The translations under genes and the position numbers were made by a program. From the NCBI RefSeq assembly GCF_021917145.1, contig NC_061068.1, positions 124,001 through 188,000 of the forward strand: 64,000 nt of DNA. The letters run 5' to 3'. A model generated the notes under the pieces. It saw only the letters and a program-made list of their open reading frames with translations. It was not told where the DNA came from and ran no database searches. Source of the stretch: Hypomesus transpacificus. Its lineage: Eukaryota > Chordata > Actinopteri > Osmeriformes > Osmeridae. Positions within the stretch are counted from its first letter, which is position 1. The number at the start of each line of letters is the position of its first letter. This document shows positions 21,758-45,370 of the stretch, piece by piece.

Positions 21758-23688
21758 TGATACCCTCTGTCTGCTTCCCAGTTCCCCTTCATCCCCTCAG
21801 GGTCTCTTGTGTCCGCCTGCCGCCCTGGAGTCTCTCCTACGAGGACGTCAGACTCTGACCAAACTAGCGACAGTTGGTATATGGAGTTTTAAAGAATTCC
21901 CACGGCCATCTTTTCCACTGGATGCCCTCAGAGTTATCTGCTACACTGCAGAAATGCCCTTTCAAATTTAATCAATGTTTGCCAAATTACTTAGGAGCTT
22001 TCTTGTGCTTAAGACAAGTACATGTGGCTGCCAGTTCAGTGCATTTCATTTGATGAGATTTATTCAAAGAATGTTTTTCAATGTGGTTCAATCAAGTCAA
22101 AGGGCCAACACTAGATTAGCCATTCCCAATAGAAACAAATCCGACTAGATTTAAAATCTAAAAACAACATTATCACTCTCAGGTAGATGTCCAGTTTTTG
22201 AGGTGTAGAATCTCTCCAAGGACACAGTTGATTGCTATAAACACAAGGCAAGCAATACTATCTTAAACATCCTGCCCGGATCAAGATCAAACTCTTCAAA
22301 CTCTAAATTAAACAACAAACAGAAGATCTCAGCTCAGTAATCGCAGCACCACTACAGAGCTACAGCTCTCGTCTTGAGTCTGACAACATGTTGCCCGTTC
22401 ATCCATTAGAGAGGATATAGTTCATAAATTTAAAAAAAAAAAAACGTTTGAAAACAAAAAATTAACTTCCCTCTTCACTTAAAACACACTGGATGTTGAA
22501 GAAAGACGTGCGGGAAGAATCTCAACACCTGTGCTTCATCAACAGTACATGTCTGTCGCCAGCAGTTAGGACTTCTAGCTCACTGAGGTTCTTCAAACGC
22601 CTCAACATGCTGATTCAGCAGACAGCTGTTTTGCGACCCTCCAGTGTAAATGAGTTTCTTACTTCAACCTCACAACTGAAACATCGTGGAGCGCCCCTGC
22701 AATCCATCATCTGTTATCCAGTCTCCTGCTGACAGAGTAGACCTGCCCATCATGTGAGTGTTTGTGCATGCGCGTGTGTGTGTTTGTGAGAGAGTATCTG
22801 TATATTGCTGATATATACATTAAGCTTGCATACAGAAGCTTGCAATCATAACAAACACTTCCTGGCTGTGCTTGGTGGGGATCGAGACGTCAATTGCAGC
22901 TCTGTCGCTATCGACAACACGCTGCCATCGGAGTAGGATCGAAGTCGCTGCGGTGCATCCAATTAGCGTTCGTCTGAAGCTTCTATTTCTGGACTGCTCT
23001 GGAAAGTTTGAAGCAGGGGCGTCGTTAGAGCCTTTTTACTGGGGCACGTGCCCCAGTATAAATCTGCTGTGCCCCAGTAAAATCTAAAGTTAGAGTTTTA
23101 ACAATTTACTTTATTAGTCAGTGCATTAATTTAGATTGATAATCCCGGAAAAAATAAAATGCAGTATCCCAATCAACGCTTGTTAAATCAAAGCAGTTTA
23201 ACCGAAAACACAAACCGATGCTGGCAACTCTGTGACCTTGAACACTTTTCAGACAAACTGTCTTAAATGGTGAGATCTTTCTTTTTTTGGGATTGCTTGC
23301 TCTTTTTATTTCTCTCCCAAAGCACAGATCTGTGGTTCAGCATATTTATAATAATAAAACATTCTACATTCTTGCGTCATTCTACTAAAACACCAGATAC
23401 TGTAACATATTTCTGTAGTTGATTGATGGACCGTGTTGACAGGTTGGCTGATCCGATATGACAGGTTGGGGGTAAAGCTACACAGGCAAGCTGCCCCCGA
23501 AGCCTATTTCAACCCCAGGAACTAGTCATGTGATCGGAAGAAGATCTGATGTACAAAGAAGTACAAATGTACAGTATATCTACATTGATATAATATGTTT
23601 TGTGAATGGTGTCAGTGCAGTTTGTTATCAGTTTTCTCTCAGTGAAATATTAGAACAGTGTGCTGTCTTTCTTTACTTGCTTTGATAA

Positions 23689-34176
<10,488 letters not shown>

Positions 34177-37157
34177 GCAGGAAGGAGGCTCCGCCTGTCA
34201 AGCGTGGTACACTTCCACTGAGCTCTATAATCACTAGTCAAGAATCAGGTGTTTCAGATATTAGGAGGTCACACAGAACACCGTCCTGATTCCGTGGTCC
34301 TCTGAGTGCTGTGAGTACAATGTCCCGATTCTAGTTTTTTTGTTCTCTGACTAGTAGTGGTTTTGAAAAAGAGATGCCAATTAAAATTCAGTATAGCCTT
34401 TTTTATTGACCATTCTACTTGCGACATGGATTAAATAATAGTAAATCTGTTAAATGTAATATATACAAGATGTTTTTCATGTAGATTTTGGTGAACCGGT
34501 TTGTGTTTTTCTTGTAATTATTGTAAATAAAATGTGTTTTTTATTAATATGGAAACTACCAGTGGTTTGACTGTTTTTTCACAAAACGAAGAGACACCGA
34601 TGTAAGTTAAGCATAGAATCTTCTATAGATGCTTTCAACTCTAACAACATACACAAACGGTACAGCACATGTGGTTGTTACGGCCCAAACTCTCAACCGA
34701 AATCATGACAGCTTCTGTGTTCCAGTTGCATGGATACACACTCTGTCATCGACTCCTTGTTTGCTTGAATCACAGTGGGGAAAGGTAAATTAGACTTGTG
34801 ACATTTAATTACTGAATACCATCACCCTGGAGCCTTCTGCATATGTAGCTAACCATCTGAATTCCTTCCAAGTGGTTCACATTCTCTAAACGGTTGGCCT
34901 TTTCAAGCATTTAACAACATGACATTTCAAGATGATCCAAATTCACTGTCTTCGATTGTCCTAGACACAGCTGATGAGAACATGCTAGAACATTTCATAC
35001 TTACCTGTTATTCATTGTCTGCACTTGTGGCAGACTTTGTTTGGGCAAAAGGAAATAACATAAATGTACATTCTGAACAAATACCTTAACAGGGGAGTAT
35101 GAATTTGATAGTCATATTATAAACCCCATCAAAACACTGGGTTAAATATGATTCATCAGTTCGTTTTTACACCACAGAAAACAAGTGCAATACAGTACCA
35201 AGCATCACACTATGATAATATAACCTTCCAAAATCCTTCTAGGATACACACACACATAAAAAAATGTTTGGAAACTAGGGTAAGTGGGAGTCAGATGGCT
35301 GAGCGGTGAGAGAGTCGGGCTGGTAATCAAAAGGTTGCCGGATCGATTCCCCGCCGTGCCAAATGACGTTGTGTCCTTGGGCAAGGCACTTCACCCTACT
35401 CCCCTTAGGGGGAATGTCCCTGTACTTACTGTAAGTCGCTCTGGATAAGAGCGTCTGCTAAATGACTAAATGTAAATGTATGTGGACGGCTCAATGCTTC
35501 CACGGTCGCACCTCTGATGCAACAATGACATCTCGTGGACTTAGTGGGCAACAACATCAAAATAATGCAGATGTGACTTGAATGAAAATACATTAGCATT
35601 AGTTTATTACTGTAATATTTGTACCAATATTACAAACTCTATAAACAAGAATCTAGCTTATAGAGGACATTAAATATACAGCAAATTTCAAACGGCCCTC
35701 AACACTCTCATTTATATCTATATATCTATTCATTATTATATGTACGGTAGGTTAGAAATACAAATGGTTAAACCAAGAATTTCACTACAGGTCGAACTGT
35801 GGATGGTTATGTGACCAATAAACTCGAATTGAATTTAACTGTAATGTAGCCAATATTTCATGTCATATGACAAAGTATGACTACATACAGGATTTTTAAT
35901 GACCTTTTTTAATTGTATATGTAATAGGCTATGAATAATAGGCTATGGTCTGAATTAAAGTCTCAGACCAAATGAAGTTGTTAGAATTGGCACCATAGAC
36001 ATTTAGCACGATCAGCTCTTTGTTCGAAACGAGATTTGATTGGAGTTGTGTTCCGGGTTTGAACACACCCAGAAGTACTTCGAGTATCCGCCTTGTGCAT
36101 CGTTTAAATTTCATAGGGAATACCTCTTCAATTTGGTTATGACTTTGTGTTCGTGACCAAACTAGTTTCAGTCTTGGTAACTCAGTGCGTGTTTCTGCTC
36201 GAGTCTCTTGACAGCTGACAGCTCGTGCAGAGTGGCTGTCACTGCACAAGCACCTAATCGGTTGCGCAGATAAAAGTGAGTAATTTGTTTTTAAATAGTT
36301 CTTGCGTGCGGTGTCAGTTGTTTAAAGGGTATTTTTCAGTAAGATATGTAAGCATACTGCGGACCAAGCTGACGATTAGTTGGACATTGAGCCACAATCA
36401 GATGTCGAGCAGATTGCTAGCAATGGTGCCAAAATTATAGTTAAAACATAAGTAACATTGCGTGTTGCTTTAAAGTAACATCTGAATAGACCTAGTAATA
36501 TTCACATAAAGCTAACACTCCTGAAAACGTTTACTTATACGAGGCTATGGATGATTGCTTGCATGCTGCTATGTTGTGCAGTGTAATATTAGCTATCTAG
36601 CAAAAGTAGCTAGCTGGGAGGCCCTGAACACGTTAGGATATGCGAGAAAAGAGACGACCTTTGCAGTTGATATCGACTTGCAACGGCTTTATTAGCGTAA
36701 AATATACGATTAGAACCCATGAAGAGTCCTAGATTTCTTCTAACATAATTTCTTCCGATTTTAAGATGCCTGTTAGTGATCACATATCAGGTCTGTCTTC
36801 GTCATGATTGGTCATTTCAAGCGGCCGCTTCGTCTGTAAAAGTTGAACTGTTTCCAACACCTGCGCTCCGCACACACCACATGTTATCTGCATGCAGCGT
36901 GTCATGTAACTTGCAAGTCAGGGCTGTCCAGGTAAAGTGCCTTGAGTGGCCGTGTACAGTGTTGTCCTGCAGGCTGTCTGGCACTACAGCATCAGAGGCG
37001 ATAGCAGGCATGCCCGAGCTTGCCCCATGACGTGAGCTCCCACAACTCAGATGGAAGAAAGCCGGGGCGTAAATTTCATTATACTCTTTTAGTTTTGCTA
37101 AATCTTTCATGAGAGAACACTACCGTGCGTTTGCAGGAGGGTAATTACAGAGGGAAG
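34177..37157. other. grm2 3' UTR and grm2-parp3 intergenic region
   Basis: A polyadenylation signal AATAAA at 34526-34531 probably ends grm2. No gene is seen to 37157 apart from the SINE at 35287. A noncoding parp3 first exon may lie in this stretch, since an ACAG acceptor (37147-37150) precedes the parp3 ATG by 7 bases. Confidence 0.5.
35287..35482 (+). mobile_element. Complete tRNA-derived SINE
   Basis: Head with A-box-like TGGCTGAGCGGTGAGAGAG and B-box-like GGTTGCCGGATCGATTCC, body CCTTGGGCAAGGCACTTCAC, tail GCTCTGGATAAGAGCGTCTG and CTAAATGACTAAATGTAAAT. This is the reference copy for the tail fragments elsewhere in the window. Confidence 0.85.
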
Positions 37158-39435
37158 ATGGCGCCGAAGAGACGGGCAGCGGCATCTGCCAAGAAGACAG
37201 GGGCTAAAAAGGTGAAGCAGGAGGAACCAGAGAAACCCAAAGACGCCTTCACCTCAGCCAAGGAGGCCCTGAAGGCTGCAGGACCCCAGGTGAAGGCCAA
37301 GAAGATTGACCAACACTGCAATGTTGAAGGAGAGGTGAGATAAAGATGTGAAGATGCAGCGGTTAGCCTACATAGGAACCAGCCGGGCCGCACTTTTTCA
37401 GATTGTCGTGTGTTGCGGTTTGTCATTCAACAGATCTACGAGGATTATGACTGTATGCTGAACCAGACCAATATCGGTCACAACAACAACAAGTTTTACG
37501 TCATTCAAGTCATCTTATCAGATTCCCAGTACTATTGTTGGACCCGATGGGGGAGAGTGGTAAGATTTGAAATGATTTGCCTACAGGTAGCCAATAGTAT
37601 TATATTGTCTTTAACTATTATAAACCATTTTTTTCCTCTTTACTGCCAGGGCGAATCGGGACAGTCCAACCTGTCTAAACTACCCAACGCAGAATCATCC
37701 GTCAAAATGTTTGAGAAAAAGTTTAAAGAGAAAACGAAGAACAACTGGAGTGACCGTGATAATTTCCAGTCCCATCCTGGAAGTACACCCTGATTGAAGT
37801 GGACGGGGATGAGGATGCAGAGGTCAAGGTAACTGAACGTTCTGGAAAGCCGAGGGAGTCATGTCATGTGACAGGAAATAGGAAGAAGGGCAGTTATAGA
37901 TGGATCTGTACCAAAAACGGTAAAAAAAAATAATATTTTTAAATAATTTAAAAGCATTTTGGTTTCATACCGTAGCACCACCCTAGAAACTACAAGCCTC
38001 ATTACACAGAATATAGAGATGCCTAAAGTACACGCATCTTTCACTGGAGCAGAAGGGGGACTACAGGTAGGCCTTTACTCATGTTTAAAAACACTTGAAG
38101 TTGAAGTACTGACTACATTTATTCACTCAAGTTAAAGAAGTGGGCTCTTATGAAGTACTGTAATCAGAAAAATCTACTTAAGTACAGTAATAAAGTATTT
38201 GTACTTGAAGCATACTAGAAAACTAAGAAGCTTCCTTGTCATTCATGGCCACCTTTCTGTACTGCAAGTGCAGTGTTTCCCCTACCATTATATTAGGGGG
38301 GCCCCCGCCACCCCAACGCCCCCCCTGGAAGGTCAAGTATTTTATATATATATATATATATATAGCGACAGATCACAAAATAGGTAATCTAAGGTTACTT
38401 TTCATATAAAACAGGTCTATAGCTTGCTCTTTTATTAAACAAACTAAATGGCCTTATGTTATTTATCTTATTTACACGACGGCATGTCATTTCTGTCTCT
38501 ACATGGTCAGTCCCACGCCCCCCCTCCCCTGTATACCTAGGGGAAACACTGAAGTGACATGTGTCTCCATAGCAACAGTAACTGCCATTCTTTCTATTTC
38601 ATGAAACACAAGAGGGTAGTCATGTTGTTATCACACTTGGTGGTCATGTTTATGGAGCTTTCACACAAACTTCCATGTCAAACGTATTTCCTGTGGTTCT
38701 GGTACAGGTGGATACTGTCGATGGTGCAGCTGTAGCGGTCAGCAGGAACGTCCTTCCATGCACCCTGGACCAACCCACTCAGAAACTCATCGACCTCATT
38801 TTCAGCAATGACATGTTCAAAGAAGCCATGGAGATCATGAACCTGGGTGGGTCTCAGTAACAGTCAGTTGGATTCTTTCAGCTCCTTGAAAGAAATGTAC
38901 TAATGTCTTAAGTGTTCCTGTCAGTCAGTGTACTGTAGGTTCAGGTGGGTAGGTTAGGTTAGTGAACACAAGCTCTGTAATATTACCTGTTGCACTGGTT
39001 TGATGTTGGCACTGCTAAGCTTTAGGAATGCAAGTGTGAGATGGTGATGGTGTGATTCCCACAGCTCTCTGGCAGTCCGACTCAATCCAGTCAAGTTCAA
39101 GGTTCCATCTATGATCCAACTGACAATGAGAGATAATGTCAGGTGATAAAAGGTCACTAAAAACCACATTTCTGTCTAATGTACATCTTTATTTCCTGCG
39201 GGGTTCTTCCGTGTAGATTTGGATGTTCGTGCAGTCGATAGGATTATGACAAGCCTAATCAACATTGAGCTAGCAATGTAGACTACGTTGTTCTGTCCTT
39301 GACAAGGTTCTTAAGAAGAGTTTTTACGTTTCTTAAAATCAGTTTGGCAGAGAATTCATCCACTAAGTGTCCCATCGCTTTCCGTTCGTCTGGTTGTGTA
39401 TGTGTGTTTGTCTGATTGTGTGTGTGCCCGGCTGG

Positions 39436-39478
<43 letters not shown>

Positions 39479-41429
39479 GGAAACAGACGTCAAGAAGATG
39501 CCACTGGGGAATCTGAGCAAATTGCAAATCGCCAAGGGCTTCGAGGTGTTGGAGGAGATCGAGGCGGCCTTAACCAGCAGCGGCAGGTCTCGTCCAAAGA
39601 GATCGTCCAACGTGCTGGAGGAGCTCTCGTCCAAGTTCTACACCACCATCCCACACAACTTTGGCCGCCACAGACCAACCCCCATCGACATGATGGAGAT
39701 ACTAGAGAAGAAGAAGGAAATGCTTCTGGTGAGACCCTCCTGGCTCACGTTTTAGCTGATTTGCCAGAGAAAATCCCAAAGACTCGGGAGTACATCTCGC
39801 CTGCGAGAGTGTGGGTGTGGTCGTTTGTGAGCGTCATGTCTGTTTTGCCTCTGCTGCCCCCTGCAGGTGCTGGCGGACATCGAAGTTGCCCAGAAACTGA
39901 AGGCAGAGACGGAGAAGGCCCAGGAGGAGATGAAGGTGGAGACTGTTCCCCACCCTCTGAACCAGAACTACGACTCCCTCAAGTGCAGACTCAGCTTACT
40001 AGGCCGAGACACTCACGAGTTTAAGGTAGCGTCACTCTACACCCAGCTCTAGAATCCAGTAAACATGGAGTGTGTGTGTGTGTGTGTAAAGAGTACACAC
40101 CCCCTGTTGTGTTTTCTTATTTGAAGGTCATTAAGACATACCTTGATGTCACAGCGGACACAGACCGAAAACCTGTTATCATTGATGTCTGGGAGGTGGA
40201 CCGTGAGAGCGAGGTGGGTCAAACAACAGCATGTCAGTTAGAAAGAGCAGCTCCAATATCAGTCTTCTGCACCTCAGGACTTGGTGTTCCAGTAGGTTCA
40301 CACCACACAGCAGATGCCTTCGGAGCCTTGGAGCCATCCCGTTCACTCAGTTTTTAAAAGCCTTACATCAGCGGCTTGTTTTAACCCGTGTTAACAACGT
40401 AGCCCGTGTCTCCACGGCTCCTAGGCGGAGCGCTTCAGGGCGAACGACAGCCTGGACAACCGCCGCCTGCTGTGGCACGGCACCAACGTGGCGGTGGTGG
40501 CGGCCATCTTGAAGAGCGGTCTGAGGATTATGCCGCACTCCGGCGGCCGTGTCGGCAGAGGGATCTACTTCGCCTCGGAGAACTGCAAGTCAGTGGGATA
40601 CGGTGAGACGCCCTTTACCCCCAAATGCTCCAGTCAGTCCCTTTACCCCTTCCTCCAAACGCCCCAGTCAGTCAGTTAGCCAGTCAGTGAGACTGTACTG
40701 GGTGTGCCATCTTGAGATCTTGTCCCTTCGATAATGTAACAGAATATACGTAAATACACTATGTATACACACACAGTGAATATACTGTATATTGTGCATC
40801 TATGATGATGAGATGTAGATGATATCTACGAGAAAGTCTGGCTGTAGTTTCAGCGTCTGTTGCGTGTGTTCTCCACAGTGAGCACCTGTAAAGGGACAGG
40901 AGTGATGTTCCTGAATGAAGTGATCCTGGGGAAGGAGCACCACATCACGTATGATAACAGCTCCCTCAGGAAAGCTCCGCAAGGCTACCACAGTGTTGTG
41001 GCCCGGGGCAGCGTGGAACCAGGTAGAGTACACACTCAACTCAGTACACAACCTACACTTGGACTTGTCATCGCTCTTTCAGTGGGTATTCATGAATGAT
41101 CTGAATTTGAAATCTGTCATGATTTGGGGGGACTCCTGTGTTATAGATCCACACCCAGTTTGGTGTGAGTTCTTTGAGGGGCGGAGGGGGGAAAACTGAT
41201 GTCCTGGGTAAGAAGCGTGGTGCAGATGTGTGGTAAACACGTGTGTGTGTGTCTTACAGACCCCTCTAAGGATGTCTCCATCACCCTGGATGGTAAGAAG
41301 GTGATGGTGCCCCAGGGACCCCCCATAGAGCAGCCCCAGTTCTCCGGCAGCTCCTTCGATAACAGCGAGTACCTCATCTACAACGAGAACCAGTGTCGCA
41401 TTCGATACCTGCTGGAACTCAAGATCTAG
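37158..41429 (+). CDS. parp3: parp3, poly/mono(ADP-ribose) polymerase 3 (apparent frameshift)
   Basis: Nuclear ADP-ribosyltransferase activated by DNA breaks. Exons: 37158-37334, 37434-37559, 37650-37828, 38708-38846, 39487-39728, 39867-40026, 40127-40213, 40425-40602, 40879-41022, 41260-41429. The start MAPKRRAAASAKKTGAKKVK is a basic N-tail. The WGR domain holds DSQYYCWTRWGRV, then comes the helical regulatory domain (LEELSSKFYTTIPHNFGRHR). The catalytic domain has LLWHGTN (His), GRGIYFASE (Tyr) and NSEYLIYNENQ (Glu), the H-Y-E triad. Exon 37650-37828 is 179 nt, one short: SHPG should run into KYTLIEVDGDEDAEVK but GGAAGTAC shifts the frame to a stop. Everything downstream is intact, so a deletion allele or a consensus error is likely. 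An in-frame upstream ATG at 37125 is less likely the start. Confidence 0.93.
38266..38556. mobile_element. DNA-transposon MITE in parp3 intron
   Basis: The element 38271-38551 has inverted ends CAGTGTTTCCCCTA and TAGGGGAAACACTG, with AAGTG directly repeated on both sides (38266-38270, 38552-38556). The interior has no coding content and holds a TA microsatellite (38342-38363). Confidence 0.75.
39425..39476. repeat. (GT)n microsatellite before a parp3 exon
   Basis: About 18 GT units run to within about 10 bp of the acceptor at 39485-39486. Confidence 0.9.
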
Positions 41430-42584
41430 CTGGCAGGACTCAGGCTGAGGGGATGAGATCCTCCTCTCTGCTCGACGACACACGGTACAGATTACGCCGT
41501 TAGAATCTCCCACTGCCTCTCCCTCCCAAACCCAACCAAAGTGTCCTGAATGTTTAGAAGACGTTTCCCTGTGCCTTTTTCCCGCTCTCCTGGAAGGGCT
41601 TGTTTCTCTCCTCACAGATATTTCTCATGTGTGTGTGTGTCACAGTATCTGCTGTCAGATTGTACCGCACCACGTGTGTGTGTGTCACAGTATCTGCTGT
41701 CAGATTGTACCGCACCACGTGTGTGTCACAGTATCTGCTGTCAGATTGTACCGCACCACACGTGTGTGTGTGTGTGTGTATGCATATGTACACAGTACCT
41801 ATGTTTAAGAAACATTCTTCAAGGCCTCTCAATATTGAATCTGTCAACTGTCACATAACGGTTGTGCTTATTTTGCTCGCTGCACTGTCAGCCCTGCTCC
41901 TGTATATTAGCTGTATAACAGCTTAGTCTTGAGTTGACGCTACTGCAATTTCCACTGGCTTGAGGGATATACTGTATAATAACCAAAATGTTGTCTATGC
42001 ACGATGAATAATATTCTATACATGACTGTATAGTGTGAAGTACGTAACGTAGAAGGTTGACCTCCACACAGTATGTATAAACTGTATGCCTTTAAGTTTT
42101 TCTTTTTGGAAGTGTATGAAGGATGTTTCTGCTATTAACCGTATGCAAGGCCCTGAAAGTGTCTGTTAGTGTGCTGCAGTGTCATGTAGCCTGGGTCATT
42201 TCTCTGTCCTTAGGACCTGTGTTTAGAGCTGGGAAACACTTCCCTGCCTCCCCAGCAGAGGGCGTCTGCATTAGTGAGCTAGAGATTGAGGATGTTGGAC
42301 GCAAATCCCTTATTATGCAAAACATTAAAGACAACAATTATACTACAGTCAGTGTCATGTTGTTTATTTTAAATGTATTTGAATTGATTATTTTAACCTG
42401 TGAGTATTGTAATGCAGTCACATACTGATCACTGTGTTACTTTGCTACATGTCAGTGTCATTTATCTCACCTCAGTTTTCATTTAAAACGCAAATTACAT
42501 GTTTCATATTAGCCTTCAAACAGTCGCCATGGTTATCGTGATGGCATGGCCTGTGAAAGCCATGGAGGGAAGATGAGATCTGTT

Positions 42585-43055
42585 GCCTACATCAGGGGTT
42601 TTCAACCGGGGGTCCGTGGCGGCATTGCAGGGGTCCACGGCCCCCTGGTGGTCTGCGGCGGCATTGCAGGGGTCCCGCGACACAAGCCTATGTTGATCAG
42701 TCCACCATTGATTTTTTTTCAAATATAAATTTGCTACCCAGATTTTTCTAGATTTGTTTGAGTTTTTCTTTTTTTAATATATATATTATTAGTGTTCAGA
42801 ATCTCACATACACATTTACATTTTTCAGATTTTATGTATATTGTTTGAGGTTTTTAAGTAGATATTTCTAGATTTGTTTGAGGTTTTTAAATAAAAGCAA
42901 CATGGAAAACCAAATGTTAAAACTTCCTTCTATCCACATGCAGGCACACACACACGTAGGCACACACGCGCAGGCACATCAGTGGGCCGTGGATTACTTT
43001 CTAGTAAGGATGGTGGTCCCTGGGACAAAACCAGTTGAAAACCCCTGGCTTACAT
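42585..43055. mobile_element. Nonautonomous hAT-like element
   Basis: The element 42593-43047 has inverted ends CAGGGGTTTTCAAC and GTTGAAAACCCCTG. The flanks GCCTACAT (42585-42592) and GCTTACAT (43048-43055) match at 7 of 8 bases, as expected for an 8-bp target duplication. No transposase is visible inside. Confidence 0.8.
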
Positions 43056-43726
43056 GACTGACATGTCAACTCAGAACACGTGCCATCCATGTGCATGTTT
43101 TTATTCTCTCGTTGTATGACTGTTTAGCCTGTGTTCTGCACCTCTCTTTCACCAACCGTCTCTGGAGGAGGGGTCACTGAATAGCTTCTACCAAGGTTTC
43201 TTCCATTTTTTCCTCAAATTAGTTTTAACTTGTTGTTTTTTCCTTGTCTTGCTTGAGGGTTTAGCTTGGTTGAGGTGCAGTTCTATGGGCGTAAAGCTCT
43301 CTGACAAAATACACAAAAGGGCTATATAAATAAGACTTGATATACACAGGCGTCGGTGATGACAGTCCTGTAGAAGTGTGCATCAAGAATCCCCGATACT
43401 CATCTAGGCTGTAGGATCAGGGTCACTGATATTAACATGCAGGTAGGCATCATCTGCAAGTGTTCCATCCATAATACCTGCACTCCGAACATCACCTCCT
43501 GTAGATAGAAACTAGGGATGATTGCCAAGGCAACCATCAACAGAATGTACAAGTCTCTTGTCTCACTTGGTGTGCACTAGGACCCAGAGCAGAGCTGTTT
43601 CTGGAGAAGACACAGAGGAGTGAGTGTCTGTTTGAGGGGGGAGAAAATGATCACACAGAACACAATGTGTGACAGTCACAGCTATACACAGGACAGGACA
43701 GCGATGGAGTGAAAGGAGGAGGAGGG

Positions 43727-43802
43727 ATGAAGCGAGAGAGAGGGAGAGAGAGAGAGACAGAGAGGGAGAGACAGTGAGAGAGAGGGAGAGACAGAGAGGG
43801 AG

Positions 43803-43852
<50 letters not shown>

Positions 43853-43915
43853 GGAAAGAAAGAGAGAGAGAGATAGAGAGGGAGGGAGAGACAGTGAGAG
43901 AGAGGGAGAGAGAGA
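43727..43915. repeat. (GA)n-rich low-complexity tract
   Basis: GAGAGGGAGAGACAGTGAGA-type repeats. Confidence 0.9.
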
Positions 43916-44396
43916 ACCCACATTAGATGGAAGGCAAAGCTCCGTCCTGTGTGCGTCCTTCAGGGATAAACACCGTCTTCCCTGAGTGACCGTCTGAGTT
44001 GTAACCAAACTCAGGCAGGTGCTCACCACAGCAGACCTGGACTGTCGCATGGCCAAAGCAGCCGTCGAACCTTTGGTGATCGCTGGAAAGACGACCGAAA
44101 CCTTGATATTTATTCTTGGACCTCATCTGGACAGCTCCCTGGACCCTTACGCAGGGACACCTGCAGGGCTCAGTGGAGGAGGACTTCCTAAAGACACCTG
44201 AGTTCTGAAGCGTTACCCAGTTGGAGCTTAACTGTTGTTTTTAGGGGGGCTGGAGGGCTCGTGTATGGACTTTACTAGGTGCGACATCATACACCTTAGG
44301 ATAGCTGCCTCTTTCAGACTTCTACTGGAGTCTGCTGGAGTCTACTGGAGTCTACTGAACTGTAAAATGGGTAGGTCATACTAAACGCTTTCATCC

Positions 44397-45300
44397 TTTC
44401 ATCGTCATTTCATCCAAATCTCCCATGCTAACCCCTTTGACCATTTAATCCAAAACACCCATGCTAACCCCTTTGGTCATTTAATCCAAAACACACATGC
44501 TAACCCCTTTGGTCATTTCATCCAAAACGCACATGCTAACCCCTTTGGTCATTTCATTCAAAACACACATACTAACCCCTTTGGTCATTTCATCCAAAAC
44601 ACACATACTAACCCCTTTGGTCATTTCATCCAAAAAACACATGCTAACCCCTTTGGTCATTTCATTCAAAACACACATGCTAACCCCTTTGGTCATTTCA
44701 TCCAAAACACACACGCTAACCCCTTTGGTCATTTTATCCAAAACACACATGCTCACCCCTTTGGTCATTTCATCCAAATCACCCATGCTAACACCTTTGA
44801 TAATTTCATCCAAAACACACATGCTCACCCCTTTGGTCATTTCATCCAAATCACCCATGCTAACCCCTTTGGTCATTTTATCCAAAACACACATGCTCAC
44901 CCCTTTGGTCATTTCATCCAAATCACCCATGCTAACACCTTTGATCATTTCATCCAAAACACACATGCTAACCCCTTTGGTCATTTCATCCAAATCACAC
45001 ATGCTAACCCCTTTGGTCATTTCATCCAAAACACACACGCTAACCCCTTTGGTCATTTCATCCAAAACACACATGCTAACCCCTTTGGTCATTTTATCCA
45101 AAACACACATGCTAACCCCTTTGATCATTTCATCCAAAACACACACAAACCCCTTTGGTCCTTTCATCCAAAACAGACATGCTAACCCATTTGGTTATTT
45201 ACTCCAAACACACATGCTAACCCCTTTGGTCTTTTCATCCAAAACACACATACTAACCCCTTTGGTCATTTACCCAAAAACACACACGCTAACACCTTTG
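44397..45300. repeat. 36-bp minisatellite
   Basis: About 25 units of CATGCTAACCCCTTTGGTCA plus TTTCATCCAAAACACA, with ATC/TTC and CCC/ACA variants. As 36 is divisible by 3, one frame per strand stays open for over 200 codons (12-residue repeats LTPLVISSKTHM and MTKGVSMCVLDE). The last unit runs into a SINE head at 45295. Confidence 0.95.
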
Positions 45301-45370
45301 GTCCGAGAATCGAACCGGAAACCTTCTGATTGGTAGCTGCATTCCCTAACCACTAAACCATCTCACACAC
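45295..45370 (-). mobile_element. tRNA-derived SINE head (antisense)
   Basis: On the minus strand: GAGATGGTTTAGTGGTTAGG (A-box region) and GGTTTCCGGTTCGATTCTCG (B-box). It directly abuts the 36-bp array. Confidence 0.7.

Noticed and set aside
36776-37110. Open frames just upstream of parp3
   Set aside because: No similarity to any family I know and no splice link to parp3; probably 5' flank or noncoding exon region.
44481-45336. 228- and 279-codon frames with 12-residue repeats
   Set aside because: A repeat of 36 bp stays open by arithmetic. No start context, domain or splice support.
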